A stretch of DNA of 64,000 nt from contig NZ_CP041146.1 in NCBI RefSeq assembly GCF_006494775.1, forward strand, positions 2,232,001 to 2,296,000, written 5' to 3'. A program made the position numbers and the translations under genes. The notes under the pieces were generated by a model that saw only the letters and a program-made list of their open reading frames with translations, had not been told where the DNA came from and ran no database searches. The stretch comes from Nocardioides humi. GTDB lineage: Bacteria > Actinomycetota > Actinomycetes > Propionibacteriales > Nocardioidaceae. Positions 1 through 11,822 of this stretch are shown here, one piece after another (position 1 is the first letter of the stretch; each line of letters starts with the position of its first letter).

Positions 1-1523
1 ACGCCGACCGCGATGGTGCCGGTCGTGAGGACCGATGGCCGGGTGACGGTGCCGACGCTCCGACCGTCTCCGTCGGTGAAGAACATCAGTCGGATATGCC
101 GCACGTAGACCCACGCACCGACCACGCTGCTCGCGATGGCGACGAACACGACCGGCCACGCCCCCGCCGACATGGCCGACGTGAACACCGCCCATTTGCC
201 GACGAAGCCAGCGGTGAGGGGGATGCCGGCCATGGAGAGCAGCAGGACGGCGAACGCGCCCGCGGTCAGCGGCGAGCGGCGTCCTAGGCCCGCCCAGTGG
301 TCATAGCCCGTCGACTCCCCGCCCGCATCCCGCACCAGGGTCACGAGGGCGAACGCCGCCAGGGTGGCGAAGCCGTAGGTCGTCAGGTAGAACAGCACGC
401 CCTCCAGAGAGGTGTACTGGCCGTCCGCGAGCTCGCCGGCGCTCTGCACGCCGAGGACGCCGACGAGGATGAACCCGGTGTGCGCGATCGAGGAGTAGGC
501 GAGCATCCGCTTGACGTCGGTCTGTACCACCGACAGCACGGCGCCGAGCACCATCGACGCGATCGCGATCACCCACAGCATCGGCTGCCAGCTCCAGCGC
601 TCGCCGCCGAACGCGACGTACAGCAGGCGGAGCAGGGCGCCGAAGGCGGCGACCTTGGTCCCGGCGGACATGAACGCGGTCACCGCGGTGGGCGCGCCCT
701 GGTAGACGTCGGGGGTCCACGCCTGGAAGGGCGCGGCGCCGATCTTGAACAGCAGGCCGACGGCGAGCAGGCCGATGCCGGCCAGCAGCAGACCGTGGTT
801 GGCCGAGCCCGCGCGGACCGCCTCGTTGATGCCGGCGAAGTTGACGGTGCCCGCGTAGCCGTAGACCAGCGCGGCGCCGTACAGGAAGAAGCCGGAGGCG
901 AAGGCGCCGAGGAGGAAGTACTTCATCGCCGCCTCCTGGCTCAGCAGGCGGCGCCGGCGCGCCAGGCCGCAGAGCAGGTAGAGCGGCAGCGAGAGGATCT
1001 CCAGCGCGACGAACATGGTGAGCAGGTCGCCGGACGCCGGGAAGAGCAGCATGCCGGCCACCGCGAAGAGCAGCAGGGGGTAGACCTCGGTGTGCTCCAG
1101 GCCGCGGGTCGAGGCCTCCCGCTCGTTCTCGCTGCCGGGCAGCGCGGCCGCCTGGCCGGTGAACGCCGAGACGCCGCCCTCGAGGCGCTGCTCGGCGAAG
1201 AGCGCGACGCCGCCGAGCGCGAAGACGAGGAGCAGGCCCCACAGGTAGACGGTCGGGCCGTCGACCACGATGCTGCCCATGGCGCCGACCAGGCCGCGGC
1301 CCTCGCCGCCGGCCGCACCGGTGTGGTCGTCGAGGCCGATGCCGACGACGACGGTCGCGACCAGGGCGGCGACGACGGTGACCAGGGCCAGGCCGACCTG
1401 CGGCAGCCGGCGGGTGCCGCGCGGCAGGAAGGCCTCCAGCGCGACGCCGACGCAGGCACCACCGAGGACGATGATGAGCGGCAGCAGCTCGGCGTACTCG
1501 AGCTCGGGCTTCACGAACTCCAT
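1..1523 (-). CDS. nuoN: NADH-quinone oxidoreductase subunit N, 3' end cut by window edge
   Basis: Membrane-arm subunit of proton-pumping complex I, of the antiporter (Mrp-like) family shared with NuoL and NuoM. The reading frame starts at an ATG that shares one base with the nuoM stop (TGATG) and stays open to base 1, giving about 507 residues without a stop, so the C-terminus lies outside the window. The product is almost entirely hydrophobic helices. The conserved central part includes PFQAWTPDVYQGAPT and the discontinuous-helix region around DVKRMLAYSSIAHTGF, both typical of NuoN. It is the last gene of the nuoA-N order, as expected. The one-base overlap implies translational coupling to nuoM. 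Confidence 0.95.
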   Translation of the reverse strand, partial: MEFVKPELEYAELLPLIIVLGGACVGVALEAFLPRGTRRLPQVGLALVTVVAALVATVVVGIGLDDHTGAAGGEGRGLVGAMGSIVVDGPTVYLWGLLLVFALGGVALFAEQRLEGGVSAFTGQAAALPGSENEREASTRGLEHTEVYPLLLFAVAGMLLFPASGDLLTMFVALEILSLPLYLLCGLARRRRLLSQEAAMKYFLLGAFASGFFLYGAALVYGYAGTVNFAGINEAVRAGSANHGLLLAGIGLLAVGLLFKIGAAPFQAWTPDVYQGAPTAVTAFMSAGTKVAAFGALLRLLYVAFGGERWSWQPMLWVIAIASMVLGAVLSVVQTDVKRMLAYSSIAHTGFILVGVLGVQSAGELADGQYTSLEGVLFYLTTYGFATLAAFALVTLVRDAGGESTGYDHWAGLGRRSPLTAGAFAVLLLSMAGIPLTAGFVGKWAVFTSAMSAGAWPVVFVAIASSVVGAWVYVRHIRLMFFTDGDGRSVGTVTRPSVLTTGTIAVG

Positions 1524-3052
1524 CAGTGGGCCGCCTCTCCCTCGTGCTCGGCATCGGTGTCGGCGTGGACGACCGTCGGGGCGTCGTCCTGGATCCCCAT
1601 GTGCTGCATCAGGTCACCCACCATCGGGTTGCTGACGTCGAGCAGGGGCGCGGGATAGAACCCGAAGAACACCAGCGCGACCATCAGCGGTGCGACGGCG
1701 GCGATCTCGCGGACGCCGAGGTCCTTCGTGGTCTCCGCCTCGGGGGGCGTGGGCCCGGTCATCGTGCGCTGGTACATCCACAGCACGTAGATCGCCGAGA
1801 GGACGACCGCGGTGACCGCGATCGCGCCGACGTACCAGGCGTGGTCGAAGGCCGCGACGAACACCAGGAACTCGCTGATGAACGGCGACAGGCCGGGCAG
1901 GCCCAGCGTGGCCAGGCCGGCGACGAGCAACAGGCCGGCGAGGACCGGGGCGACCTTCTCGACACCCCGCATCTCGCGGATCGAGGAGGTGCCGCTGCGG
2001 TCGTAGAGGTAGCCGGCCACCAGGAACAGCGCGGCGGTGCCGAGGCCGTGGTTGACCATGTAGAGGATCGCGCCGGTGCCGCCCTGGCTGCTCATGGTGA
2101 ACACGCCGAGGGTGATCAGGCCGAAGTGGCTCAGCGAGGTGAGACCGATGAGCCGGAAGATGTCGTCCTGCCCGATCGCCACGAGCGCGCCGTACACGAC
2201 CGAGATCAGGGCGAGGGTGATGACGAGCGGCGTCGCCCACTGCGAGGCCTCGGGGAAGATGCCGAGGCAGAACCGCATCATCCCGAAGGTGCCGATCTTG
2301 TCGAGGATGCAGACGAGCAGCACGCCGGTGCCGGGGGTCGCCTTCTCGGTCGTGTCGGCCAGCCACGTGTGCAGCGGGAACAGCGGTGCCTTGATCGCGA
2401 AGGCGATGAAGAAGCCGAAGAACAGCCAGCGGCCGGCCTCGGTGCCGATGTCGAGCCGCTCGAGGTCGGAGAGGAGGTACGACGGCTCGCCCTGCTGGGC
2501 GGACACGACGTACAGCCCGATGACGGCGGCCAGCAGGATCAGGCCGCCCGCGAGCTGGAACATCAGGAACTTCAGCGCCGCGGCGCTCCGGCCGTCGCGG
2601 CCGAAGCCGCCGACCAGGAAGTACGCCGGGATCAGGGTCGCCTCGAACACGACGTAGAACAGGAAGACGTCGGTCGCGCAGAACACCGCGAGCGAGAGTC
2701 CCTCGAGGGCGAGCGTCCAGGCCACGAAGGAGCGCGCGCCGGCCGAGCCCGCGGCGTCGGCCTTGAACCACTCGGCGCCCAGCACGAGCGGGACGAGCAG
2801 CACGGTCAGCAGCACCAGCAGCAGGCCGAGGCCGTCGACGCCCAGGGCATAGTGGACCCCGAACGCCTCGATCCACTCGCGCTCCTCGGTGAGCTGGCGC
2901 CCACCGTCGAGCTCGTACGACGCCGCGACGACGACGCCCACGACCAGGGTCGCCAGCGCGATGCCCAGGCCGGCGGTCTTGCTGACCGTGCGCGGCAGCA
3001 GCGCGACCGCGACCGCACCGGCGAGGGGCAGCCAGATGAGAAGACTCAACAT
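1523..3052 (-). CDS. nuoM: NADH-quinone oxidoreductase subunit M
   Basis: Antiporter-like proton-translocating subunit of the complex I membrane arm, 509 residues, the usual length. It has about 14 hydrophobic helices and the proton_antipo_M core, with HTWLADTTEKATPGTGVLLVC as the family signature and a conserved Lys/His pattern around it. The start is the ATG at 3052-3050, which shares one base with the nuoL stop; the stop shares one base with the nuoN start. Co-transcribed with all the nuo genes. The acidic, His-rich C-terminal tail (about the last 20 residues) is a lineage extension and not part of the core fold. Confidence 0.96.
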   Translation of the reverse strand: MLSLLIWLPLAGAVAVALLPRTVSKTAGLGIALATLVVGVVVAASYELDGGRQLTEEREWIEAFGVHYALGVDGLGLLLVLLTVLLVPLVLGAEWFKADAAGSAGARSFVAWTLALEGLSLAVFCATDVFLFYVVFEATLIPAYFLVGGFGRDGRSAAALKFLMFQLAGGLILLAAVIGLYVVSAQQGEPSYLLSDLERLDIGTEAGRWLFFGFFIAFAIKAPLFPLHTWLADTTEKATPGTGVLLVCILDKIGTFGMMRFCLGIFPEASQWATPLVITLALISVVYGALVAIGQDDIFRLIGLTSLSHFGLITLGVFTMSSQGGTGAILYMVNHGLGTAALFLVAGYLYDRSGTSSIREMRGVEKVAPVLAGLLLVAGLATLGLPGLSPFISEFLVFVAAFDHAWYVGAIAVTAVVLSAIYVLWMYQRTMTGPTPPEAETTKDLGVREIAAVAPLMVALVFFGFYPAPLLDVSNPMVGDLMQHMGIQDDAPTVVHADTDAEHEGEAAH

Positions 3053-5019
3053 CAGTTCACCACCACCAGGGTCAGGACGAGGAGCAGCGCGCCGCCGAGG
3101 ATGCCGAGGGCGTACGAGCGGACGTAGCCGTTCTGGAGCCGCCGCAGCAGTTCACCGGTGCCGGCGAGGATCGTCGTGCCTCCCATGAAGAGGCCGTCGA
3201 CGATGCCGCGGTCCGCGCCGACCAGGCCGCGGACCGTGGCCCTGCCCGGGGTGACGACCAGCCCCTCGTTGATCGCGTCGCCGTAGAGGTCGGCGCGGGC
3301 GGCCCGGGTGGCGATCGAGACCTCCGTGGGCGCGACCCGCGGGACCTCCCGCCTGCCGACCAGGAACCAGGCCAGCGCCACGCCGACGGCGACCACGGCG
3401 ACCGTGAGCAGGGTGAGGACGATGACCGGCACCGGCGGGTCGTGGTGCTCGGCGTGGCCGACGACGGGGCTGAGCCAGTCGACGATCCAGTTGCCGGCGA
3501 GCATCAGGCCGCCGAGGACGGACAGCGCGGCGAGGACGATCAGCGGGATCGTCATCACCTTCGGGCTCTCGTGCGGATGGACGTCTCCCCCGGATTCAGT
3601 AGAGCCCCACCGCTTCTCGGTGAAGAAGGTCATCAGCATCATCCGGGTCATGTAGAAGCCGGTGATGCCGGCGCCCAGCAGGGCGCACACGCCGACGACC
3701 GGGTTCTCGACCAGCGCGGTCTCGATGATCTTGTCCTTGGACCAGAAGCCGGAGAAGCCGGGGAAGCCGATGATCGCGAGATAGCCCATCGCGAAGGTCA
3801 GGAAGGTGACCGGGAGCATCTTGCGGAGTGCGCCGTAGTGGCGCATGTTCACGTCGTCGTCCATGGCGTGCATGACCGAGCCGGCGCCGAGGAACATGTT
3901 GGCCTTGAAGAAGCCGTGGGTCAGCAGGTGGAAGATCGCGAAGGCGTAGCCCGCCACGCCGAGGCCGGCGCCGAGCATCATGTAGCCGATCTGGCTCATC
4001 GTGGAGCCGGCCAGGCCCTTCTTGATGTCGTCCTTGGCGCAGCCGATGATCGCGCCCCACAGCAGGGTCACGGTCGCGACGATGACGACCGCGGTCTGGG
4101 CGGTCGGGGCGAGCTCGAAGACGAAGTTGGAGCGGGTGATGAGGTAGACGCCCGCGGTCACCATGGTCGCCGCGTGGATCAGCGCCGACACCGGGGTCGG
4201 GCCCTCCATCGCGTCCAGCAGCCAGGCCTGGAGCGGGACCTGGGCGGACTTGCCGCAGGCGCCGACGAGCAGCAGTACGCCGATCCAGTTGAGCGTGCTC
4301 TCGCTGGCGCCGCCGGCCAGCGCGCTGACGCCGCTGAAGCTGGTCGTGCCGAAGGTGGCGACCATCAGGAAGATCGCCAGGCCCATGCCGACGTCACCGA
4401 CCCGGTTGATGACGAACGCCTTCTTCGCCGCGGCCGCGGCCGAGGGCCTGTGCTGCCAGAAGCCGATGAGGAGGTACGACGCGAGGCCGACGCCCTCCCA
4501 GCCCAGGAACAGGCCGACGTAGTTCTCCGAGAGGATCAGCATCAGCATCGCCGCGACGAACAGGTTCAGGTAGGCGAAGAACCTGCGCCGGCGCGGGTCG
4601 TGGGCCATGTAGCCGATCGAGTAGACGTGGATCAGCGAGCCGACGCCGGTGATCAGCAGCAGGAAGAGCGCGGCCAGCGGGTCGTAGAGCAGGTCGAGGC
4701 CGATGTGCAGGCTGCCGGCCTCGCCTCCTGTGGTGATCCAGTCATACAAGTGCTGTTTCACCTGGCGCTCGCCCTCGTCGCGGCCGAGCAGGGCCAGGAA
4801 GAGCACGAGGCTGATCACGAACGACGCCGCGGCGGTCGCCGTACCGAGGAGGTGGCCCCACTTGTCGGTGTGGCGGCCGCCGAGCAGCAGCACCGCGGCG
4901 CCCAGCAGCGGCAGCGCGATGATCAGCCAGAGCAGGGCGAACGGGCCGTCGGCGTCGGTCGGCGCGACCACCGGGATGTGCTCGCCGGCCTCGAGGGCAA
5001 GCGTGGAGAGTGCGTTCAT
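3052..5019 (-). CDS. nuoL: NADH-quinone oxidoreductase subunit L
   Basis: Largest antiporter-like subunit of complex I, 655 residues from the ATG at 5019 ([14 protein letters not shown]). The frame is open further upstream, but that stretch overlaps nuoK in another frame and lacks membrane character, so the internal ATG is preferred. A GAGAGG ribosome-binding site lies just upstream, in the 11-base gap after nuoK. Visible NuoL features are [38 protein letters not shown] and [20 protein letters not shown], followed by a long C-terminal amphipathic region and a final transmembrane helix, which form the lateral helix typical of this subunit. Confidence 0.96.
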   Translation of the reverse strand: MNALSTLALEAGEHIPVVAPTDADGPFALLWLIIALPLLGAAVLLLGGRHTDKWGHLLGTATAAASFVISLVLFLALLGRDEGERQVKQHLYDWITTGGEAGSLHIGLDLLYDPLAALFLLLITGVGSLIHVYSIGYMAHDPRRRRFFAYLNLFVAAMLMLILSENYVGLFLGWEGVGLASYLLIGFWQHRPSAAAAAKKAFVINRVGDVGMGLAIFLMVATFGTTSFSGVSALAGGASESTLNWIGVLLLVGACGKSAQVPLQAWLLDAMEGPTPVSALIHAATMVTAGVYLITRSNFVFELAPTAQTAVVIVATVTLLWGAIIGCAKDDIKKGLAGSTMSQIGYMMLGAGLGVAGYAFAIFHLLTHGFFKANMFLGAGSVMHAMDDDVNMRHYGALRKMLPVTFLTFAMGYLAIIGFPGFSGFWSKDKIIETALVENPVVGVCALLGAGITGFYMTRMMLMTFFTEKRWGSTESGGDVHPHESPKVMTIPLIVLAALSVLGGLMLAGNWIVDWLSPVVGHAEHHDPPVPVIVLTLLTVAVVAVGVALAWFLVGRREVPRVAPTEVSIATRAARADLYGDAINEGLVVTPGRATVRGLVGADRGIVDGLFMGGTTILAGTGELLRRLQNGYVRSYALGILGGALLLVLTLVVVN

Positions 5020-5030
5020 CGCGGGGCCTC

Positions 5031-5324
5031 TCAGAACTTCAGCAGGCTCGCGTCGTCGACCGAGGCCGAGCGACGGGTCCGGAAGATGGTCATGATGATC
5101 GCGAGCCCGACCACCACCTCGGCCGCGGCCACCACCATCACGAAGAAGGCGGCGACCTGGCCGTCGAGGTTGCCGTGCTGGTGGGCGAAGGCGACGAACG
5201 CCAGGTTGCAGGCGTTGAGCATCAGCTCGACGCACATGAACACCACGATCGCGTTGCGGCGGGTGAGCACCCCGATCGAGCCGATCGTGAACAGGATGGC
5301 GCTGAGCACCACGTACTCGGTCAC
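5031..5324 (-). CDS. nuoK: NADH-quinone oxidoreductase subunit K
   Basis: Small complex I membrane subunit (MrpC-like), 97 residues with three transmembrane helices. The conserved helix-2 glutamate is in [13 protein letters not shown] and a second membrane acidic residue is in the helix [13 protein letters not shown]; both belong to the proton path in known structures. The start is GTG at 5324, which overlaps the nuoJ stop by four bases (GTGA). The length matches the family exactly. Confidence 0.95.
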   Translation of the reverse strand: MTEYVVLSAILFTIGSIGVLTRRNAIVVFMCVELMLNACNLAFVAFAHQHGNLDGQVAAFFVMVVAAAEVVVGLAIIMTIFRTRRSASVDDASLLKF

Positions 5325-6169
5325 GCCTCGTTCTCCTCACTCGAGCCGGTGGCCGCTGACTTTCCTGCGGTATTGGCGTCGGTCGCTTCGCTCCCCGCCT
5401 GCTTCGCATCCGGCTTCTCGGTCGGGTCCACGCCGAGCTGGTCCTTGATCGCCTCGATGTCCGTCAGGCCGGTCGCCTGCATGGTGCCGCGGGCCGCGAG
5501 CACCCGCGAGACCGACGCGGGGGCGGGGCTGCCGTCGGGCAGCAGGGCCGGGGTGTCGACCGCGTTGTGGCGGGCGTACACGCCGGGCGACGGCAGCGGG
5601 CCGAGGTGGGCGCCGGTCTCGGCGTACGCGCGGAGCCGCTCGGCCGCGAGCACCGGCTGGGTGCGCTTCGGGGTCAGCCGCTCGCGGTGGGCGAGCACCA
5701 TCGCGCCGACCGCGGCGGTGATCAGCAGGGCGCTGGTGGCCTCGAAGATGAAGACGTAGCGCGAGAACAGCAGGTCGGCCAGGGCCTGGACGTTGCCGCC
5801 CGCGTTGGCCTCGTCGAGCCCCACCGCCGTGCCGAAGGTCAGCTGGGTCAGGCCGACGACCATGACCACGACGAAGGCCAGGCCGACCAGCCACGCGAGC
5901 ACCTGCTGGCCCTTGATGGTCTCGACCAGCGAGTCGGAGGCGTCGACGCCGACCAGCATCAGCACGAACAGGAACAGCATCAGGATCGCGCCGGTGTAGA
6001 CGATGATCTGCACCGCGAACAGGAACGGCGCCTCGAGGACGGCGTACAGGATGGCGAGGCTGATCATCACCACGGCCAGCAGCAGCGCGGCGTGGACGGC
6101 CTTGCGCACGAAGAGGATGCCGAGCGCGGCGAGCACCATGATCGGCGCGAGGACCCAGAACGCGGTCAC
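5321..6169 (-). CDS. nuoJ: NADH-quinone oxidoreductase subunit J
   Basis: Complex I membrane subunit (ND6-like), 282 residues from a GTG start at 6169 that overlaps the nuoI stop by four bases (GTGA). The N-terminal 170 or so residues carry five hydrophobic helices, including [19 protein letters not shown], the NuoJ signature with the pi-bulge helix. The C-terminal 110 or so residues are hydrophilic and low in complexity (Ala, Glu, Asp, Ser), an extension common in actinobacterial NuoJ and probably disordered in the cytoplasm. The open frame extends upstream into nuoI, but that part is a shadow. Confidence 0.95.
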   Translation of the reverse strand: MTAFWVLAPIMVLAALGILFVRKAVHAALLLAVVMISLAILYAVLEAPFLFAVQIIVYTGAILMLFLFVLMLVGVDASDSLVETIKGQQVLAWLVGLAFVVVMVVGLTQLTFGTAVGLDEANAGGNVQALADLLFSRYVFIFEATSALLITAAVGAMVLAHRERLTPKRTQPVLAAERLRAYAETGAHLGPLPSPGVYARHNAVDTPALLPDGSPAPASVSRVLAARGTMQATGLTDIEAIKDQLGVDPTEKPDAKQAGSEATDANTAGKSAATGSSEENEA

Positions 6170-6750
6170 TGCTGGGCCCCCTTGAAGTCGCCGCGGTAGT
6201 AGTCGTCGTCGCTGCCGAGCAGCTGGGCGTGCGGTGGCTGCTCCATGCCGGGCAGCAGCGGGGCCAGCAGGTCGGACTTCTCGTAGATCAGGCTGGCGCG
6301 GCTGTCGTCGGCGAGCTCGTACTCGTTGGTCATCGTCAGCGCCCGGGTCGGGCAGGCCTCGATGCACAGCCCGCACAGGATGCAGCGCAGGTAGTTGATC
6401 TGGTAGACGCGGCCGTAGCGCTCGCCGGCGCTGTAGCGGCCGGACTCCCCGTCCGGGCCGAGGGTGTCGTCGTTCTCCGCGCCCTCGACGTAGATCGCGT
6501 CCGCCGGGCAGGCCCAGGCGCACAGCTCGCAGCCGACGCACTTCTCCAGGCCGTCGGGCCAGCGGTTGAGCTGGTGCCGGCCGTGGAAGCGCGGGGCGGT
6601 GGGCAGCTTCTCCTTCGGGTACTGCTCGGTGACAACCTTGCGGAACATGGTCCGGAAGGTGACGCCGAACCCGGCGACCGGGTCCCAGTACTGCTCCTTG
6701 AGGGACGGGCCCTTCTCCCGGGTCCTCTTCGAACCGTGCTGGTCAGCCAT
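6166..6750 (-). CDS. nuoI: NADH-quinone oxidoreductase subunit I
   Basis: Peripheral-arm subunit that carries the two [4Fe-4S] clusters N6a and N6b and passes electrons towards NuoB. The 194-residue product shows both ferredoxin motifs, [12 protein letters not shown] at residues 71-82 and [12 protein letters not shown] at 123-134. The insert between them contains an acidic loop, as in other actinobacteria. It starts at ATG 6750 and overlaps the end of nuoH by eight bases. Confidence 0.96.
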   Translation of the reverse strand: MADQHGSKRTREKGPSLKEQYWDPVAGFGVTFRTMFRKVVTEQYPKEKLPTAPRFHGRHQLNRWPDGLEKCVGCELCAWACPADAIYVEGAENDDTLGPDGESGRYSAGERYGRVYQINYLRCILCGLCIEACPTRALTMTNEYELADDSRASLIYEKSDLLAPLLPGMEQPPHAQLLGSDDDYYRGDFKGAQQ

Positions 6751-8053
6751 TGCTCACCCCTGAATCGCGAACGGTCTCATGGTCGGTCTCATGGGCGGAA
6801 CGGAACACCAGCGGCGCGGCCGCGCCCCGGACCGCGCCCCCGGCCGGCATCGGCGGGACCGGGAAGCCCCCGGCACGCGGCGTGGCGATGTCGAGGTCGG
6901 CCTCGTCGTCCTCGGCCTCGGGCACGAGGAAGGTCAGCAGCAGCACGACCAGGACGACACCGACCACGATCATCCAGAACTGCGGATTGCTGCCGAAGCC
7001 CTCATCGAACACCCCCTCGTTGCGCGCGGCCCGCATCGTCGCGACCGCGACGATCCACACCAACGAGATCGGGATCAACCGCTTCCACCCGAACGCCATG
7101 AACTGGTCATAGCGCAGCCGCGGCAACGACCCACGCAGCCAGATGAACACGAAGATGAAGAAGAACACCTTCCCGAAGAACCACAGCACCGGCCAATAGC
7201 CGGAGTTGGCGCCCGCCCACACCTCGTCGATCCACAACGGCGCACGCCAGCCGCCCAGGAACAGGGTCGTCGCGAGCGCCGAGACCGTGGCCATGTTGAT
7301 GTACTCGGCGAGGAAGAAGAGCGCGAACTTCAGGCTGGAGTACTCGGTGTGGAAGCCGCCCACCAGCTCGCCCTCGGCCTCGGGGAGGTCGAACGGCGCC
7401 CGGTTGGTCTCCCCCACCATGGCGATCGCATAGATCACGAACGACGGCAACAGGATCAGCCCGAACCACAGATTGTCCTGCGCCGCGACGATCTCGCTGG
7501 TCGACATCGACCCGGCGTACATGAACACCGCGACCAGGGCCAGGCCCATCGCGACCTCGTAGGAGATCATCTGCGCGCTCGAGCGCAGCCCGCCCAGCAG
7601 GGAGTACGTCGACCCGCTGGACCAGCCGCCCAGCACGATGCCGTAGATCCCGATCGAGGCGATCGCCATCACGAACAGCACCGCCACCGGCATGTCCGTC
7701 AGCTGCAGCGGCGTCTGGTGGCCGAAGAAGCTCACCTCCGGCCCGAACGGGATCACCGAGAACGTCACGAACGCGGGCACCACGACGATGACCGGCGCGA
7801 GGACAAAGACCACCTTGTCGGCGGCCTTGGGGATCAGGTCCTCCTTGAAGGCGAGCTTCACGCCGTCGGCCAGCGACTGCAGCAGCCCGAACGGGCCGTT
7901 GACGTTGGGCCCGATCCGGTGCTGCATCCGGGCCACCACCCGGCGCTCGGCCCAGATGTTGAACAGCGTCAGCAGGACCAGGATGACGAAGATCAACAGG
8001 GTCTTGAGGCCGACGATCCACCAGGGATCGTTGCCGAACGCGTCCAGGCCCAT
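6743..8053 (-). CDS. nuoH: NADH-quinone oxidoreductase subunit H
   Basis: Membrane subunit (ND1-like) that forms much of the quinone-binding chamber of complex I; 436 residues. Key stretches are [20 protein letters not shown] near residue 40 and [20 protein letters not shown], whose acidic residues line the quinone channel (E channel). About eight transmembrane helices are followed by a hydrophilic C-terminal tail of roughly 50 residues ([18 protein letters not shown]), longer than in enterobacteria. The ATG at 8053 shares one base with the nuoG stop; the open frame upstream of it is a shadow of nuoG. Confidence 0.96.
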   Translation of the reverse strand: MGLDAFGNDPWWIVGLKTLLIFVILVLLTLFNIWAERRVVARMQHRIGPNVNGPFGLLQSLADGVKLAFKEDLIPKAADKVVFVLAPVIVVVPAFVTFSVIPFGPEVSFFGHQTPLQLTDMPVAVLFVMAIASIGIYGIVLGGWSSGSTYSLLGGLRSSAQMISYEVAMGLALVAVFMYAGSMSTSEIVAAQDNLWFGLILLPSFVIYAIAMVGETNRAPFDLPEAEGELVGGFHTEYSSLKFALFFLAEYINMATVSALATTLFLGGWRAPLWIDEVWAGANSGYWPVLWFFGKVFFFIFVFIWLRGSLPRLRYDQFMAFGWKRLIPISLVWIVAVATMRAARNEGVFDEGFGSNPQFWMIVVGVVLVVLLLTFLVPEAEDDEADLDIATPRAGGFPVPPMPAGGAVRGAAAPLVFRSAHETDHETVRDSGVSNG

Positions 8054-10515
8054 CAGCCGTGCACCCCTTCCGCTCCCGTGATCGTGACCGGGCTCCCCGG
8101 CGAGGCGAGATCGGCGAGCACGCCGTTGCCGACCGAGTTGGCCGGCACCCACACCACGCCCTCGACGAGGTCGTCGCAGATCTCCGCGGGCAGCGTCATC
8201 GACCCGCGATCGCCCGTGAGCGTCACCGTCGGTCCGTACCGGTCGAAGTCGGCGCCGGTGACCAGCGCGACCGGCGTCCGGGCGGTCGCCTTGAGGTACT
8301 TGTCGCCGTCCTGCATCGACCCGTTGTCCAGCAGCTGCTTCCAGGTCGAGAGCAGCACCGTCGACTCGCGGCGTTCGGCGGGGGCTCCCGGCGCCTGTGG
8401 GGACTCGGCCCGTGCACCGTCCCAGGGGCCGAGCTGGGCCATCTCGGCCCGGACCTCGTCGACGGTGCGGAAGCCGAGAGGCGTGCCCAGCTCCTCGGCG
8501 ATGCCGGCGAGGGCGCGCAGCTCGGGGAGGGACGCGGGGTTGTGCAGCGCCGCCTCCCAGGGACGGGCCCGGCCCTCCCAGTTGACGAAGGTGCCCGCCT
8601 TGTCCGTGGTCGGGGCGACGGGGAAGACGACGTCGGCGCGGTCGGTCACCTCGGTACGCCGCAGGTCGAGGGCGACCACGAACCCGGCGGCGTCGATCGC
8701 GGCGCGGGTGGCGGCGGGGTCGGCCGTGTCGTCGGGGTCGACCCCCGCGACGAGCAGCCCACCGAGGTCGCCGGCCGCCAGGGCGGCGACGATCGCGTCG
8801 GCGTCGCGGCCGGGCGCCTCCGGCAGGGAGGGGACCCCCCAGGTGGTGGCGACGTCGACGCGGGCGGCGGCCTCGGCGACCGGCCGGCCGCCGGGCAGCA
8901 GGGTCGGCAGGCAGCCGGCCTCGACCGCACCGCGGTCGCCGGCCCGGCGCGGCACCCAGGCCAGCCGGGCGCCGGTGGAGGCGGCGATCTCGGCGGCGGC
9001 GCCGAGGGCGCCGGGGACCGTCGCCATCCGCTCCCCCACCAGCAGCACGCTCGTGGCGTCGAGCTCGCCGGCGAGGGCCCGCAGCGCGGCGGGCTCGTCG
9101 CCGGGCGCCGTCGGCACCAGGCGGCCCGAGAGCTTCGTGAGACCGCGGGTCGTGAACGGCGCCAGGCTGACCACCTCGGTGCCGCCGGCGCGGACCGACT
9201 TGCGCAGGCGCAGGAAGATCGCGGCCGCCTCGTCCTCGGGCTCCAGGCCCACGAGGACCACCTTCGCGGCGGACTCCAGGTCGTCGTACGAGACCGGTGC
9301 GAGGCCGCCGGTGGTCACCGCGCCGGCACCACGCACCGTCCCGGCCACGTGGCTCGCCAGGAAGGCGGTCTCCTCGGCGGAAAGCGGCCGGGCGCGGAAG
9401 TCGATGTCGTTGGTGCCGAGCGCGACCCGGGCGAGCTTGCTGTAGGCGTAGGCGTCCTCGGTGGTGAGCCGGCCGCCGGTGAGGACGCCGACCCCGCCGG
9501 CCTCGCGGGCGGCCGCCAGGCCGCGCGCCGCGACGGTGAACGCCTCCGGCCAGGACGCCGGGCGGAGGCTGCCCTGCCCTCCATCAGGCAGAGTGTCGCG
9601 GACCTGCGGGTAGGTGAGCCGGTCGTCGGCCTGCGCGTAGGCGAAGGCGAACCGGTCCTTGTCGCTGATCCACTCCTCGTTGACGTGCGGGTCGTCGCCG
9701 GCCTGGCGGCGCATCACCTTGCCGCGCCGGTGGTCGACCCGGATCGCGGAGCCGCACGCGTCGTGCTCGGCGACACCGGGCGACGAGACGAGGTCGAAGG
9801 GGCGCGACCGGAAGCGGTACTGCTCGGAGGTGAGCGCGCCGACCGGGCAGATCTGGATGACGTTGCCGGAGAAGTACGACAGGAAGGGCGCGTCCTCGGC
9901 GATGCCGATCTGCTGCTCGGCGCCGCGCTCCACGAGCGCGATGAACGGGTCGCCCGCGATCTCGTCGGCGAAGCGGGTGCAGCGCTGGCACACGATGCAG
10001 CGCTCGCGGTCGAGCAGCACCGTCGGCGAGAGGTTGATCGGCTTGGGGAAGGTCCGCTTCACGCCGCGGTTGCGCTCGTCGGAGAAGCGCGACTCCCCGC
10101 GTCCGTTGGACATCGCCTGGTTCTGCAGCGGGCACTCGCCGCCCTTGTCGCACACCGGGCAGTCGAGCGGGTGGTTGACGAGCAGCAGCTCCATCACGCC
10201 CTGCTGCGCCTTGTCGGCGACCGGGCTGGTGACCTGGGTGCTGACGACCATGCCCTCGGCGACCGGCAGCGTGCAGGAGGCCTGCGGCTTGGGGAAGCCG
10301 CGGCCGTTCCCCGCATCGGGTACGTCGACCAGGCACTGGCGGCAGGCGCCCACCGGCGCGAGCAGCGGATGGTCGCAGAACCGCGGGATCTGCACGCCGA
10401 TCTGCTCGGCGGCGCGGATCACCAGCGTGTCCTTGGGGACGCTGACCTCGACACCGTCGATGGTGACGGTGACCAGGTCGGTGCGCTCGACCGTCTTGTC
10501 GGGGGTCGTGGTCAT
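8053..10515 (-). CDS. nuoG: NADH-quinone oxidoreductase subunit G
   Basis: Large iron-sulfur subunit of the NADH-oxidising arm, 820 residues. The N-terminal 2Fe-2S ferredoxin domain has RFCDHPLL and [10 protein letters not shown], next comes the His/Cys cluster motif [20 protein letters not shown], and then a 4Fe-4S domain with [10 protein letters not shown] and CPVGAL. The molybdopterin-oxidoreductase-like domain follows, without molybdenum ligands, as is normal for NuoG. The start is ATG 10515, overlapping the nuoF stop by four bases (ATGA). The open frame reaches 10788, but that part is a shadow of nuoF. Confidence 0.96.
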   Translation of the reverse strand: MTTTPDKTVERTDLVTVTIDGVEVSVPKDTLVIRAAEQIGVQIPRFCDHPLLAPVGACRQCLVDVPDAGNGRGFPKPQASCTLPVAEGMVVSTQVTSPVADKAQQGVMELLLVNHPLDCPVCDKGGECPLQNQAMSNGRGESRFSDERNRGVKRTFPKPINLSPTVLLDRERCIVCQRCTRFADEIAGDPFIALVERGAEQQIGIAEDAPFLSYFSGNVIQICPVGALTSEQYRFRSRPFDLVSSPGVAEHDACGSAIRVDHRRGKVMRRQAGDDPHVNEEWISDKDRFAFAYAQADDRLTYPQVRDTLPDGGQGSLRPASWPEAFTVAARGLAAAREAGGVGVLTGGRLTTEDAYAYSKLARVALGTNDIDFRARPLSAEETAFLASHVAGTVRGAGAVTTGGLAPVSYDDLESAAKVVLVGLEPEDEAAAIFLRLRKSVRAGGTEVVSLAPFTTRGLTKLSGRLVPTAPGDEPAALRALAGELDATSVLLVGERMATVPGALGAAAEIAASTGARLAWVPRRAGDRGAVEAGCLPTLLPGGRPVAEAAARVDVATTWGVPSLPEAPGRDADAIVAALAAGDLGGLLVAGVDPDDTADPAATRAAIDAAGFVVALDLRRTEVTDRADVVFPVAPTTDKAGTFVNWEGRARPWEAALHNPASLPELRALAGIAEELGTPLGFRTVDEVRAEMAQLGPWDGARAESPQAPGAPAERRESTVLLSTWKQLLDNGSMQDGDKYLKATARTPVALVTGADFDRYGPTVTLTGDRGSMTLPAEICDDLVEGVVWVPANSVGNGVLADLASPGSPVTITGAEGVHG

Positions 10516-11822
10516 GCCGACACCTCCTGTCCGGCCCACGCGGTCGACCTCGCCGGGTCGAAGGGACACCCGCCGTGGGTGAGGTGGGCGAGGTACTCCT
10601 CGCGGAAGTACTGGATGGAGCTGGTGATCGGGCTCGTGGCGCCGTCGCCGAGAGCGCAGAACGCGCGGCCCAGGATGTTGTCGCACTGGTCGATCAGCTG
10701 GTCGAGGTCCTCCTCGCTGCCCTGGCCGCTCTCCAGCCGGGCCAGCGCCTGCACCAGCCACCAGGTGCCCTCGCGGCAGGGCGTGCACTTGCCGCAGGAC
10801 TCGTGCTTGTAGAACTCCGTCCAGCGCAGCACCGCCCGCACCACGCAGACGCTGTCGTCGAAGATCTGCAGCGCGCGGGTGCCGAGCATGGAGCCCGCGC
10901 TGGCGACGCCTTCGAAGTCGAGGGGCACGTCGAGGTGCTGGTCGGTGAACAGCGGCGTGCTGGAGCCGCCGGGGGTCCAGAACTTCAGCTGGTGTCCCTC
11001 ACGGACCCCGCCGGCCAGGTCGAGCAGCTCGCGCAGGGTGATGCCGAGCGGCGCCTCGTACTGGCCGGGCCGCTGCACGTGGCCGGACAGCGAGAAGATG
11101 CCGTGGCCCTTGGACTTCTCGGTGCCCATCGAGGCGAACCAGGCGGCGCCGTTCTCGACGATCGCGGGGACGGAGGCGATGGACTCGACGTTGTTGATGA
11201 CCGTCGGGCTGGCGTAGAGGCCGGCGACGGCGGGGAACGGCGGGCGCAGCCGCGGCTGCCCGCGCCGGCCCTCGAGGCCCTCCAGCAGGGCGGTCTCCTC
11301 GCCGCAGATGTAGGCCCCGGCGCCGGCGTGGACGACCACGTCGAGGTCGTAGCCGGAGCCGTGGATGTCCTTGCCGAGGTGCCCGGCGGCATAGGCCTCC
11401 GCCACCGCGGCCTGGACCCGGCGGATGACGTGGACGACCTCGCCGCGGATGTAGATGAACGCCTTGTTGGCGCGGATGGCGTAGGAGCTGACGATCACGC
11501 CCTCGACGAGCACGTGGGGGTTGCCCATCATCAGCGGGATGTCCTTGCAGGTGCCCGGCTCGGACTCGTCGGCGTTGACGACGAGGTACTTCGGCTTCGG
11601 GTTGTCCTGCGGGATGAAGCTCCACTTCATGCCGGTCGGGAAGCCGGCGCCGCCGCGACCGCGCAGGCCGCTGTCCTTGACGCAGGCGATGACGTCGTCG
11701 GGGCTCATCGCGAAGGCGACGTCGAGGGCGGCGTACCCGCCCCGGGCCTCGTAGGTCGCCAGCTTCCAGGACCGCTCGGCGTCCCAGATGTCCGTCAGGA
11801 CCGGGGTCAGCACGTCGCTCAT
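10512..11822 (-). CDS. nuoF: NADH-quinone oxidoreductase subunit F
   Basis: NADH- and FMN-binding subunit, the entry point for electrons into complex I; 436 residues. The glycine-rich [10 protein letters not shown] at residues 55-64 contributes to NADH/FMN binding. The N3 [4Fe-4S] cluster ligands are in [12 protein letters not shown] (C343, C346, C349), with a distant fourth at C389. The conserved [12 protein letters not shown] loop is present. ATG 11822 overlaps the nuoE stop by four bases. Confidence 0.97.
   Translation of the reverse strand: MSDVLTPVLTDIWDAERSWKLATYEARGGYAALDVAFAMSPDDVIACVKDSGLRGRGGAGFPTGMKWSFIPQDNPKPKYLVVNADESEPGTCKDIPLMMGNPHVLVEGVIVSSYAIRANKAFIYIRGEVVHVIRRVQAAVAEAYAAGHLGKDIHGSGYDLDVVVHAGAGAYICGEETALLEGLEGRRGQPRLRPPFPAVAGLYASPTVINNVESIASVPAIVENGAAWFASMGTEKSKGHGIFSLSGHVQRPGQYEAPLGITLRELLDLAGGVREGHQLKFWTPGGSSTPLFTDQHLDVPLDFEGVASAGSMLGTRALQIFDDSVCVVRAVLRWTEFYKHESCGKCTPCREGTWWLVQALARLESGQGSEEDLDQLIDQCDNILGRAFCALGDGATSPITSSIQYFREEYLAHLTHGGCPFDPARSTAWAGQEVSA

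Noticed and set aside
1..1523. nuoN as a truncated pseudogene
   Set aside because: The frame is intact up to the window edge, so the missing end is due to the window.
6779..9445. 888-codon open frame opposite nuoH and nuoG
   Set aside because: The translation is low in complexity (Arg, Gly, His, Gln), has no domain, and lies antisense to clear nuo genes. Long antisense frames are usual in DNA this rich in GC.
8059..10812. 917-codon open frame opposite nuoG
   Set aside because: Shadow of nuoG; no domain and skewed composition.
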